Assembly (NCBI GenBank): GCA_023433705.1
Contig: JAEYUC010000062.1
Span: forward strand, 1-14,260
Reading direction: 5' to 3'
Length of the DNA stretch: 14,260 nt
DNA from: Pseudomonadota bacterium
GTDB taxonomy: Bacteria > Pseudomonadota > Gammaproteobacteria > Steroidobacterales > Steroidobacteraceae
Numbering within the stretch: position 1 is the stretch's first letter; each line of letters opens with the position of its first letter. Shown piece after piece: positions 1 to 6,257 of this stretch. Below the pieces are notes generated by a model. That model was not told the origin of the DNA and did no database searches. It worked only from the letters and a program-made list of their open reading frames with translations. The position numbers and the translations under genes are program-made.

Positions 1-492
1 GCCATCGAACTTTCCTTTCGCCTGCAGGATGGTCAGCGCGTCGAGCAGTCCCTGGGTGGGATGCGAGACGCTGCCTTCACCCGCGGACAACACGCTCACG
101 TGCGGCTTCACATGCTGGGCGACGAGGCCCGGCACGCCCGACTCCGCATCGCGGATCACGAACACGTCCACGTGGCAGGACTCGAGCGTGAAAATCGTGT
201 CGAGCATGCTCTCGCCTTTCACGCGCGAGGAGAGCTGCACCTCGAGATTCACGACGTCGGCGCCGAGACGCTTGGCCGCGAGCTCGAACGACACGCGCGT
301 GCGGGTCGAAGGCTCGGTGAACAGGTTCGCGACGGTGATGCCGGCGAGGGAATTCTTCTTCACCGGCGCCTCGCCGATGGGTTTCACGAACGACTGCGCG
401 CGCGCGAGCAGGCTCTCGATCTGCCCCTTGGGCATGCCTTCGAGAGTGAGGAGGTGGCGAAGCGATCCGTCGGGTCGGGTCTGTGCAGTCAT
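1..492 (-). CDS. pyrB: Aspartate carbamoyltransferase catalytic chain, N-terminal part (cut by window edge)
   Basis: The first 164 residues of PyrB, which condenses carbamoyl phosphate with L-aspartate in the first committed step of cytosolic pyrimidine synthesis. The reading frame starts at ATG 492 and is open through base 1, so the C-terminal aspartate-binding half lies outside the window. Seen directly: the carbamoyl-phosphate loop STRTR at residues 62-66 followed by VSFELAAKRLGADVVNL, the KGE motif at 92-94 (equivalent of the mobile-loop lysine), and HPTQGLLDALTI at 144-155. The usual NAGDG just before the HPTQ reads SAGEG here, a conservative change. It starts 8 bases after the ruvX stop with no strong ribosome site, suggesting translational coupling at the end of the gshB-to-pyrB run. 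No pyrimidine attenuator or pyrR precedes it. Ornithine carbamoyltransferase is less likely, given the overall motif set. Confidence 0.95.
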   Translation of the reverse strand, partial: MTAQTRPDGSLRHLLTLEGMPKGQIESLLARAQSFVKPIGEAPVKKNSLAGITVANLFTEPSTRTRVSFELAAKRLGADVVNLEVQLSSRVKGESMLDTIFTLESCHVDVFVIRDAESGVPGLVAQHVKPHVSVLSAGEGSVSHPTQGLLDALTILQAKGKFDG

Positions 493-500
493 CTTGTTGT

Positions 501-950
501 TCAGTGCTTTTCGAACCAGCGTTCCAGTATCACCGCCGCGGCGGCCGCATCGACGTCCGCCTTGGTCACGCGCCGTTGCCGTTGCCCGCTCGCGCGCATC
601 GTGCGCAGCCGCTCCTCCGCATCCTGCGAGGACCAGCGCTCATCGATGAGGTCGACGGGTAACGCGGTAAGTCGCGCGAGCTCCGCCGCGAATCCCCTTG
701 CGGCCGACGTCAGCGGACTTTCCGAGCCGTCGGCATTATAGGGCTCGCCCACCGCAAGTCGCGCGGGGCGTGTTTCATCGAGCAGGCGGCGCAGCGCGGG
801 CCAGTCGGGTCCCTGCGGGCCGTTGGGAATCGTCGTGCGGGGATGGGCGGTGCGGGTCAGCGTGTCGCCGCTCGCGATGCCGATGCGTTTGAAGCCGAAG
901 TCTATTCCGAGAACGATTGCCGGATTTGCGTCGGCGGGCCGGTCAGGCAT
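501..950 (-). CDS. ruvX: Putative pre-16S rRNA nuclease / Holliday junction resolvase-like protein
   Basis: RuvX (YqgF) family, 149 residues, close to the usual 135-150. Family members have an RNase H fold and are implicated in trimming the 5' end of 16S rRNA; a Holliday-junction resolvase role has also been proposed. All four conserved blocks are visible: GIDFGFKRIGIAS at 15-27 with the acidic residue D17, VGEPYNADGSE at 67-77, IDERWSS at 102-108, and DVDAAAAAVILERWF at 132-146 with the last catalytic acid at D134. The second block usually reads GLP; here it is GEP. The ATG at 950 overlaps the end of yqgE by 8 bases, and pyrB begins 8 bases downstream. The yqgE-ruvX pairing is common in gammaproteobacteria and supports both calls. 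Confidence 0.95.
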   Translation of the reverse strand: MPDRPADANPAIVLGIDFGFKRIGIASGDTLTRTAHPRTTIPNGPQGPDWPALRRLLDETRPARLAVGEPYNADGSESPLTSAARGFAAELARLTALPVDLIDERWSSQDAEERLRTMRASGQRQRRVTKADVDAAAAAVILERWFEKH

Positions 951-1509
951 GACCGGCGAACGAGGTGAGCTGTCCGGCTTCGACGCCGAGCAACCGGAGC
1001 GATGCGAGCCAGCGCTCCTCGTAGGGCAGATCGAAAATCACGCTTTCATCGGCCGGCACGGACAGCCAGGAATTGTCGAGCAGCTCCCGCTCGAGTTGGC
1101 CGGCTTCCCACCCCGCGTAGCCGAGTGCGATGAAGGCCTTCTCGGGGCCGGTGCCCGTCGCCATGGCGGCCAGCACGTCGCGCGAAGTCGTGACCTGGAT
1201 CGAATCGGAGATGCGATGCGTCGAGTCCCACTCGCCGCCGGGACGGTGCAGCACGAAGCCGCGGTCCTGGTGCACGGGTCCGCCGCGCAGCACGGGAAGG
1301 TCCGCGGCCCTGCGATCCGTGGGGTCGATCTTCATCTGTTCGAAGACTTCGCTGAGCGTCATCGACAGCGGGCGATTGAGAACGATGCCCAGCGCGCCTT
1401 TCTCACCGTGCTCGCAGATCAGGGAAACCGTCTGCGCGAAGTTCGGATCCGTCAGCGACGGCATCGCGATCAGCAGGTGATTCGACAGAGTCGTGATGCC
1501 GCCAGCCAT
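943..1509 (-). CDS. yqgE: YqgE/AlgH family protein (DUF179)
   Basis: A 188-residue member of the YqgE/AlgH family, a cytosolic alpha/beta protein of unknown biochemical function. AlgH has been described as a regulator of alginate synthesis in Pseudomonas, but no mechanism is settled. Recognised from the N-terminal block LSNHLLIAMPSLTDPNFAQ, then EHGEKGALGIVLNRPL, and RGGPVHQDRGFVLHRP in the middle. The C-terminal part has the AFIALGYAGWEAGQLE block and a WLSVPADESVIFDLPYEERW-like tail typical of the family. ATG 1509 is chosen because the family signature begins within a few residues. It lies 10 bases downstream of the tonB-like stop and overlaps ruvX by 8 bases, so it is an internal cistron of the minus-strand run. 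No signal peptide or membrane segment is seen. Confidence 0.95.
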   Translation of the reverse strand: MAGGITTLSNHLLIAMPSLTDPNFAQTVSLICEHGEKGALGIVLNRPLSMTLSEVFEQMKIDPTDRRAADLPVLRGGPVHQDRGFVLHRPGGEWDSTHRISDSIQVTTSRDVLAAMATGTGPEKAFIALGYAGWEAGQLERELLDNSWLSVPADESVIFDLPYEERWLASLRLLGVEAGQLTSFAGHA

Positions 1510-1519
1510 GCGGCCGAGT

Positions 1520-2431
1520 CTACTGTGAATCCGCCGGTGCGGTCACTGTCCCGCGCTGTGCCCGGGCGCCGTCGAATTCCCATCCGTAGGTAAAGCGCAA
1601 CAGACGGTAGTTGTCGGCCAGTTCCTTCGGGAAAGGATCGAACGGGCTCGCGAGCTTCAATATGTCGACCACGGCCTGGTCGAGTTTGGCCGAACCGCTC
1701 GAGCGGACGACCCGCGCGGATTCGAGAGTGCCGTCCTTGAGGATCACGACCTCGACATCCGGATTGCGCGTTCCCGGTGCACGCCAGGCGGCCTGGGGAA
1801 AATTGAGGGTGCCGAGGCGTTCGACTTTCGTGCGCCACGACACCAGGTACGGCGCCACCAGCGCCTGGCGCGTGTCGGGGGTGACCCACAATTCGTCGCG
1901 CTGCGGTCCGCGGACCTTCTGTTCCTCGTCCTCGTCGATGCCGAGCTTGTCCCGCTCGCTGTTGCCCTCGGCGAGCACCGGGACCTCGGGACTCTCCACC
2001 AGGCTCGCCGGCGGAGCGAAATAGAGGATCTCGGGCATCGGCGCGGTGGTAGTTAGCGACTGGTTGTCGGCGATCGCGAGCAGGGCGCCGGCGTCGTCCG
2101 TGATTGCGGTGCCGTCGGCCCGGCCGTTGTTGGCCGCGCGTTCGGCGGCCGCGCGTGGCGTACGCGCATCCGAGGGGTCGATGGTGCTGCCGGAACCGAG
2201 TTGTGTGCGCTGCGCAAGATAGGCGGCGGTCTCGTTGCTGCGGGCTTCGGGAACGTCCTCGGAGACGATCATGACCTCGAGGCCGGGGGGTGTGCCGGTC
2301 TTCGCGAGGTTCGAGCCGAACGTGACGCCGACGATGACGACGCCATGGATGAGCGCGGCCATGAAGACCGTCGTCGTGAGGCGGTCGCGCGTCGGCGGAA
2401 TACCTTCGCGCAGCTGCAGCGCGCGGGACAT
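1520..2431 (-). CDS. TonB-family energy transducer, TonB3-like
   Basis: A 303-residue inner-membrane protein with a C-terminal TonB domain. A short cytoplasmic N-terminus leads to one membrane helix at about 20-39 containing IHG, with H29 in the place of the conserved TonB membrane histidine. A long periplasmic stretch follows (about 50-195), including YLAQRTQLGSGST at 71-83. The TonB domain spans about 197-287: SWRTKVERLGTLNFP, then VEVVILKDGTLESARVVRSSG, ending in TYGWEF at 281-286. The classic Glu-Pro/Lys-Pro spacer of TonB is not present. No exbB or exbD is nearby. In P. aeruginosa the gene in this position, between gshB and yqgE, is tonB3, which is linked to twitching motility; that role is an inference here from position and family. 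The gshB stop and this start share one base (TAATG). Confidence 0.88.
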   Translation of the reverse strand: MSRALQLREGIPPTRDRLTTTVFMAALIHGVVIVGVTFGSNLAKTGTPPGLEVMIVSEDVPEARSNETAAYLAQRTQLGSGSTIDPSDARTPRAAAERAANNGRADGTAITDDAGALLAIADNQSLTTTAPMPEILYFAPPASLVESPEVPVLAEGNSERDKLGIDEDEEQKVRGPQRDELWVTPDTRQALVAPYLVSWRTKVERLGTLNFPQAAWRAPGTRNPDVEVVILKDGTLESARVVRSSGSAKLDQAVVDILKLASPFDPFPKELADNYRLLRFTYGWEFDGARAQRGTVTAPADSQ

Positions 2432-3402
2432 TACCGGGCAGGCCTCGCGGCGCGCCGGCGCTCGAATGCTTCGATCACCATGGCCCCGATATTGAGCCCA
2501 AATTGCTGGTCGAGTTCACGTATTCCTGTCGGACTCGTGACGTTGATCTCGGTCACGAAGCCACCGATGACATCGATGCCGACGAATACCATGCCGCGAT
2601 CGCGCAGCGTCGGGCCGATTTGCGCGGCGAGCCAGCGATCGCGGTCGTTCAGCTCCCGCCCTACGCCCTTGGCGCCGGCCGCGAGGTTGCCGCGGTTGTC
2701 GTGCGCGGCCGGGATTCGGGCGAGCGCGTAGGGGACTGGCTCACCGTCGATGAGCAGGACGCGCGAGTCGCCGGTCGCGGCGATGTCCGGAACGTACCGT
2801 TGCGCGATCGCGAAGCGCGCGCCGTTGTCGGTCAGCGTTTCGATGATGACGGGCAGGTTCTTGTCACCCTTTTCGGTGACGAAGATCGACTTGCCGCCCA
2901 TCCCGTCGAGCGGCTTCACGACGATCTTGCCGTGCTCGGCCGCGAACGCGGTGATGTCGCCGGCATTGCGAGTGATCAAGGTCGGCGCGCAGCACTCCGG
3001 AAACCACGCGGTGTAGACCTTCTCGTTCATGTCGCGCAGGCCCTGCGGCTTGTTCGCGACGAACGCGCCCTGGATCTCGGCGCGCTCCAGGATGTACGTC
3101 GAGTAGATGTATTCGGCGTCGAACGGCGGATCCTTGCGCATGAACACGCAGTCGAATTCGCCCAGCTTCCGCACTTCAGGCGCCCCGAGCTCGAACCATT
3201 TTTCGGGATTGGAGAAAACCTGCAGTGGTCGCCCGCGGCCGAGCGCGATTCCGTCACGCAGGAACAGGTCCGATTGCTCGAAGTAGGTGAGCTGCCAGCC
3301 ACGGGCCGCCGCCGCAAGCAACATCGCAAGTGTGGAGTCCTTCGCAAATTTGATCTTCGCGATCGGGTCCATCACCACGGCAAGACTTAAGCTTTTCGGC
3401 AT
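2431..3402 (-). CDS. gshB: Glutathione synthetase
   Basis: ATP-dependent ligase joining gamma-glutamylcysteine and glycine, the second step of glutathione synthesis, in the cytosol. The protein is 323 residues (E. coli about 316) with an ATP-grasp fold. Seen: LAVVMDPIAKIKFAKDST near the N-terminus, FMRKDPPFDAEYIYST at 87-102, the ATP-binding loop VVKPLDGMGGKSIF at 161-174, and the metal- and substrate-binding C-terminal block TEINVTSPTGIRE at 284-296. The frame is open further upstream to 3492, but the family N-terminus begins at ATG 3402, which has a GGAG ribosome site (plus-strand CTCC, 3409-3412) with 6-base spacing. It is the first gene of the minus-strand run and is divergent from pilG. 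In P. aeruginosa gshB likewise sits beside pilG. Confidence 0.97.
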   Translation of the reverse strand: MPKSLSLAVVMDPIAKIKFAKDSTLAMLLAAAARGWQLTYFEQSDLFLRDGIALGRGRPLQVFSNPEKWFELGAPEVRKLGEFDCVFMRKDPPFDAEYIYSTYILERAEIQGAFVANKPQGLRDMNEKVYTAWFPECCAPTLITRNAGDITAFAAEHGKIVVKPLDGMGGKSIFVTEKGDKNLPVIIETLTDNGARFAIAQRYVPDIAATGDSRVLLIDGEPVPYALARIPAAHDNRGNLAAGAKGVGRELNDRDRWLAAQIGPTLRDRGMVFVGIDVIGGFVTEINVTSPTGIRELDQQFGLNIGAMVIEAFERRRAARPAR

Positions 3403-3408
3403 CGAAAA

Positions 3409-3412
3409 CTCC
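3409..3412 (-). promoter_or_regulatory. Ribosome binding site of gshB
   Basis: On the minus strand GGAG lies 6 bases before ATG 3402. It decides the gshB start against the longer open frame beginning at 3492, whose extra 30 residues do not look like the family. Confidence 0.7.
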
Positions 3413-3532
3413 GTCCTCAAAAACGTGACGTGACCGGCATAGCCGGGGGTATTCCTATATGTTAAAACGCGTGCAGCTTGGCCTATCCGCACTGATTTTT
3501 ACAGCAGTCGGAACGAGGCTTTTTGTTTGTTC

Positions 3533-3540
3533 AGGAGAGG
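3533..3540 (+). promoter_or_regulatory. Ribosome binding site of pilG
   Basis: AGGAGAGG is a strong Shine-Dalgarno match ending 7 bases before GTG 3548. It decides the pilG start: the in-frame TTG at 3527 lies upstream of this site and would place it inside the gene. Confidence 0.8.
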
Positions 3541-3547
3541 TTTCCCG

Positions 3548-3943
3548 GTGAACGACACCAGCTCCCATCTCAAGGGTTTGAAGGTCCTCGTCATCGACGA
3601 CAGCAAGACCATCCGCAAGACGGCGGAAACGCTGCTGGCGAAGGAAGGCTGCGAGGTCTACACGGCGGTAGATGGATTCGACGCGCTCGCGAAGGTGGCG
3701 GACTACACGCCGGACATCGTGTTCGTCGACATCATGATGCCGCGCCTCGACGGCTATCAGACCTGCTCGTTGATCAAACACAACAAAGTGTTCAAATCGA
3801 TTCCGGTGATCATGCTGTCTTCGAAGGACGGACTGTTCGACCGTGCGCGGGGGCGCATCGTGGGATCGGAGTTCTATCTCACGAAGCCGTTCACCAAGGA
3901 CGAGTTGCTGTCCGCCATCGAAACGCACGTCGGCGCGAGGTGA
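3548..3943 (+). CDS. pilG: Type IV pilus response regulator PilG (single receiver domain)
   Basis: A 131-residue stand-alone CheY-like receiver, first gene of the Pil-Chp operon. In Pseudomonas PilG receives phosphate from ChpA and promotes pilus extension and, with CyaB, cAMP production. Receiver landmarks are complete: the acidic pair D17-D18 in LVIDDSKTIRKTAETLL, the phospho-acceptor D61 in FVDIMMPRLDGY, S91 in the MLSSKDG switch position, and K113 in LTKPF. The KTIRKTAE helix and the GLFDRARGRIVGSEFYLTKP stretch are typical of PilG rather than PilH. The start is GTG 3548, set by the strong ribosome site; the usual family length (about 135) agrees. pilH begins 2 bases after its stop. Confidence 0.95.
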   Translation: MNDTSSHLKGLKVLVIDDSKTIRKTAETLLAKEGCEVYTAVDGFDALAKVADYTPDIVFVDIMMPRLDGYQTCSLIKHNKVFKSIPVIMLSSKDGLFDRARGRIVGSEFYLTKPFTKDELLSAIETHVGAR

Positions 3944-3945
3944 GT

Positions 3946-4311
3946 ATGGCTCTCATTTTGATCGTGGATGATTCCCCGACCGAAGTGCACGTCATGAAGA
4001 AGGCGCTGGAGAAGTCCGGCTATCAGACGGCCACCGCCGGCGATGGCGCAGAAGGCGTCCGCATGGCGCGCGAGATGACGCCCGATCTCATTTTCATGGA
4101 CGTCGTGATGCCGGGCATCAACGGCTACCAGGCGACGCGCACGCTCGCGAACGACCCGAAGACGCGAACCATTCCGATCATCATGGTGACCTCGAAAGGC
4201 CAGGAGACCGACAAGATCTGGGGCCTGCGGCAGGGCGCCGTCGATTACATGGTCAAACCCGTTTCTCCCGATCAGCTCGTGGCGAAGGCGCAAGCGACGC
4301 TTGCGGCCTGA
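3946..4311 (+). CDS. pilH: Type IV pilus response regulator PilH (single receiver domain)
   Basis: The second CheY-like receiver of the operon, 121 residues, the same length as P. aeruginosa PilH. In that organism PilH acts opposite to PilG, through pilus retraction and/or as a phosphate sink. Seen: D8-D9 in LIVDDSPTEVHVMKKAL, phospho-acceptor D52 in FMDVVMPGINGYQATR, T82 in MVTSKGQETDKIWGLRQGA, and K104 in VKPVSPDQL. The TEVH and GQETDKIWG stretches are characteristic of PilH. GAGG at 3937-3940, at the end of pilG, is a plausible ribosome site 5 bases before the ATG, which itself lies 2 bases after the pilG TGA; pilI follows after another 2 bases. Translation is probably coupled throughout. 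It is paralogous to pilG but clearly diverged. Confidence 0.95.
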   Translation: MALILIVDDSPTEVHVMKKALEKSGYQTATAGDGAEGVRMAREMTPDLIFMDVVMPGINGYQATRTLANDPKTRTIPIIMVTSKGQETDKIWGLRQGAVDYMVKPVSPDQLVAKAQATLAA

Positions 4312-4313
4312 CA

Positions 4314-4877
4314 ATGACTGAACTGGCTTCGCTCAAATCACTGCGAGACCGACCCTTCGAGCTGCTCGCCGAGCTCGAACGTCGCGGGCGCGCGGTCACC
4401 GCCGCCGCGGCCTCGGAGAATCCGGGCGCGCGCGAGTGGGTGGGCGTCGCGTTCCGCATGGCGGGTGAGCTCTACCTCGTCGCGCGTGAGGAAACACGTG
4501 AAGTGCTCGCCGTACCGGCGGGTCTGACGCGCGTGCCGGGCGCCAAGAGCTGGGTCAAGGGCATCGCGAACGTACGCGGTCAGCTCCTGCCCATTCTCGA
4601 CCTGCGCCAGTACCTCGGCTCGGGCGTCACGCCAAACAGCCGCAACGTGCGCGTGATAGTCGTGAACCACCGCGAAGTGCCCGCGGGCCTGGTGGTCGAC
4701 GAAGTGCTCGGCTTCCGCCGCTTCTCCGAATCCGAATTCTCGGGCGACGCTCCGCCGACGGTGGTGCGCTGCGAACGTTATCTCGCGGGCGCGTTCCGCC
4801 GCGGTCCCGAACAGTGGCCGGTGCTGAGCCTGCGCCAGCTCGTCGAGAGCCCCTCCTTCCAGGAGGCAGCGGCATGA
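4314..4877 (+). CDS. pilI: CheW-like adaptor PilI
   Basis: A 187-residue cytosolic adaptor with a single CheW domain, expected to couple the PilJ receptor to the ChpA kinase. About 40 helical, charged residues precede the CheW fold, which begins near WVGVAFRMAGELYLVARE. Characteristic blocks: EVLAVPAGLTRVPGAKSWVKGIANVRGQLLPILDLRQYLG at about 63-102 (the region where CheW proteins contact kinase and receptor), then VRVIVVNHREVPAGLVVDEVLG. ATG 4314 follows the pilH stop by 2 bases and has no clear ribosome site of its own, so coupling is likely. Its TGA overlaps the pilJ start as ATGA. Length and position match PilI of Pseudomonas and relatives. Confidence 0.95.
   Translation: MTELASLKSLRDRPFELLAELERRGRAVTAAAASENPGAREWVGVAFRMAGELYLVAREETREVLAVPAGLTRVPGAKSWVKGIANVRGQLLPILDLRQYLGSGVTPNSRNVRVIVVNHREVPAGLVVDEVLGFRRFSESEFSGDAPPTVVRCERYLAGAFRRGPEQWPVLSLRQLVESPSFQEAAA
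4861..4866 (+). promoter_or_regulatory. Ribosome binding site of pilJ
   Basis: A perfect AGGAGG inside the last codons of pilI, 7 bases before ATG 4874. It supports that start over the in-frame codon at 4814, which would add 20 residues lying inside pilI. Confidence 0.85.
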
Positions 4878-6253
4878 GCATCGACGCCGGCGGCGCACGC
4901 TCTCTCAAGTCGCTCACGAGCCTGATCACCGCGACGCTGGTGTGCATCCTGCTCGCGGTGCTCGCGGGCGTGGCCGCCTACCTGATCGGCCTCCAGGTCG
5001 TTTACGCCGTCGCGGCCGCGCTCGCGCTCGCGGCGCTGATCCCGATCGCGCTCATGTTCAAGCGCGTACGCGTCATCGAAACCGACTTCGCGCATCGCGA
5101 GGCGCTGTCGCTTGCGCAGCGCAAGGAAACCGAACGCAACCAGCAGGCCATCCTGCGCCTGCTCGACGAACTCGCGCCGCTCGCGGACGGTGACCTCACC
5201 GTGCAGGCGACGGTGACCGAGGACATCACCGGCACGATCGCGGACTCGATCAACTACGCCATCGGCGTGTTGCGCGACCTCGTGAGCACGATCAACCAGT
5301 CGGCGATCCAGCTCGACGGCGCCACCCGCCAGACGCAGGCGCTGTCCGCGCATCTCGCGAAGGCGTCGAGCGCGCAGTCCAAGCAGATCGCCGGCGCGAC
5401 CGAATCAGCCGCCAACATGGCGAGCAGCACCGAAGCGATTTCGGGCAACTCCGAGCGCGCCTCGGACGTCGCTCGTCACTCGGTCGACGTGGCGCACAAG
5501 GGCGGCGAGGCCGTGCGCCGCACCATCGACGGCATGAACACGATCCGCGAGACCATCCAGGAGACGAGCAAGCGCATCAAGCGCCTGGGCGAATCCTCGC
5601 AGGAAATCGGCAACATCGTCGAGCTCATCAACGACATCGCCGAGCAGACCAACATCCTCGCGCTCAACGCGTCCATCCAGGCCTCGATGGCCGGCGATGC
5701 GGGCCGTGGCTTCGCGGTGGTCGCCGACGAAGTGCAGCGCCTCGCCGAGCGCGCGGCGGCCGCGACGCGCCAGATCGAAACGCTGGTGCGCGCGATCCAG
5801 GCGGACACGAATGAAGCCGTCGTCTCGATGGAGCGCAGCACCACGGACGTGGTGGGCGGCGCGCTGCTCGCGGAGAACGCGGGCGCGGCGCTGGAAGAAA
5901 TCGAGCAGGTCTCCAACCAGATCGCGAGCCTGGTGCAGAACATCTTCGCGAGCTCGCGCCAGCAGGTGACCGAAGCGCAGAAGATTGCGCGGAACATGCA
6001 GGTGCTGAAGGAAATCTCCACGCAGACGGCCGAGTCCACGACCGCGACCTCGCAGAGCATCGCCAAGCTCGCGCAGCTGTCCGCGGCGATGCGTCAGTCG
6101 GCTTCCGGCTTCCGCCTGCCCGGCGCGCCGGTGCCGCGCCAGGTCGCGGCGGCCGGCGCCGCCATAGCGGCCGCGGCCACGACGAGCATCCAGCCGGGGG
6201 CCGCGACCGGTGCAACCTCGACACGCCTGCGCACGGTTTCCATCGCTTCGTAA
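4874..6253 (+). CDS. pilJ: PilJ-type methyl-accepting chemoreceptor lacking the periplasmic sensor domain
   Basis: Chemoreceptor of the Pil-Chp system, 459 residues; P. aeruginosa PilJ is about 680. Two membrane helices, about 15-39 and 42-62, are separated by only a few residues, so the large periplasmic PilJ region that senses pilin in Pseudomonas is missing. A PilJ-type HAMP follows: LADGDLTVQATVTEDITG at 103-120 and IADSINYAIGVLRDLVSTIN to 141. The signalling domain (about 150-410) has the hairpin tip NDIAEQTNILALNASIQASM near 253-272, then AGDAGRGFAVVADEVQRLAE, all strongly PilJ-like. The Ala-rich C-terminal tail has no CheR-tethering pentapeptide. The start overlaps pilI by 4 bases and carries a perfect ribosome site. 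Assignment rests on HAMP and signalling sequences plus operon position; the input signal is unknown. Confidence 0.92.
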   Translation: MSIDAGGARSLKSLTSLITATLVCILLAVLAGVAAYLIGLQVVYAVAAALALAALIPIALMFKRVRVIETDFAHREALSLAQRKETERNQQAILRLLDELAPLADGDLTVQATVTEDITGTIADSINYAIGVLRDLVSTINQSAIQLDGATRQTQALSAHLAKASSAQSKQIAGATESAANMASSTEAISGNSERASDVARHSVDVAHKGGEAVRRTIDGMNTIRETIQETSKRIKRLGESSQEIGNIVELINDIAEQTNILALNASIQASMAGDAGRGFAVVADEVQRLAERAAAATRQIETLVRAIQADTNEAVVSMERSTTDVVGGALLAENAGAALEEIEQVSNQIASLVQNIFASSRQQVTEAQKIARNMQVLKEISTQTAESTTATSQSIAKLAQLSAAMRQSASGFRLPGAPVPRQVAAAGAAIAAAATTSIQPGAATGATSTRLRTVSIAS

Positions 6254-6257
6254 AAAA

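Larger units (their letters stand above)
3403..3547. promoter_or_regulatory. Divergent intergenic region between gshB and pilG
   Basis: This 145-base gap is the only sizeable non-coding stretch in the window, so both transcription units should start here. It is more AT-rich than its surroundings, notably at 3451-3468 and 3491-3530. A perfect small inverted repeat, CCGGC-ATA-GCCGG, lies at 3434-3446, next to a tandem CGTGA CGTGA at 3424-3433. A possible extended -10 for pilG, TGTTAAAAC, is at 3460-3468, but no good -35 is found at the right distance. No convincing sigma-54 box and no rho-independent terminator is seen. Promoter function is inferred from the divergent layout. Confidence 0.45.

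Noticed and set aside
2503..3390. 295-codon plus-strand frame opposite gshB
   Set aside because: Low-complexity Arg/Val/Asp-rich shadow; gshB on the minus strand has complete ATP-grasp motifs.
3403..3492. N-terminal extension of gshB by 30 residues
   Set aside because: The extension would occupy most of the divergent control region, and a good ribosome site precedes the internal ATG 3402, where family similarity begins.
3527..3547. TTG 3527 as the pilG start
   Set aside because: The strong AGGAGAGG site lies downstream of it and is correctly spaced for GTG 3548.
3403..3547. Sigma-54 promoter for the pil operon
   Set aside because: No match to the TGGCAC-N5-TTGCA pattern with its GG/GC core was found on either strand of the intergenic region.
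6210..6257. GTG 6210 as the chpA start
   Set aside because: It would overlap pilJ by 44 bases and add 16 residues not resembling the family; ATG 6258 begins the recognised N-terminus.
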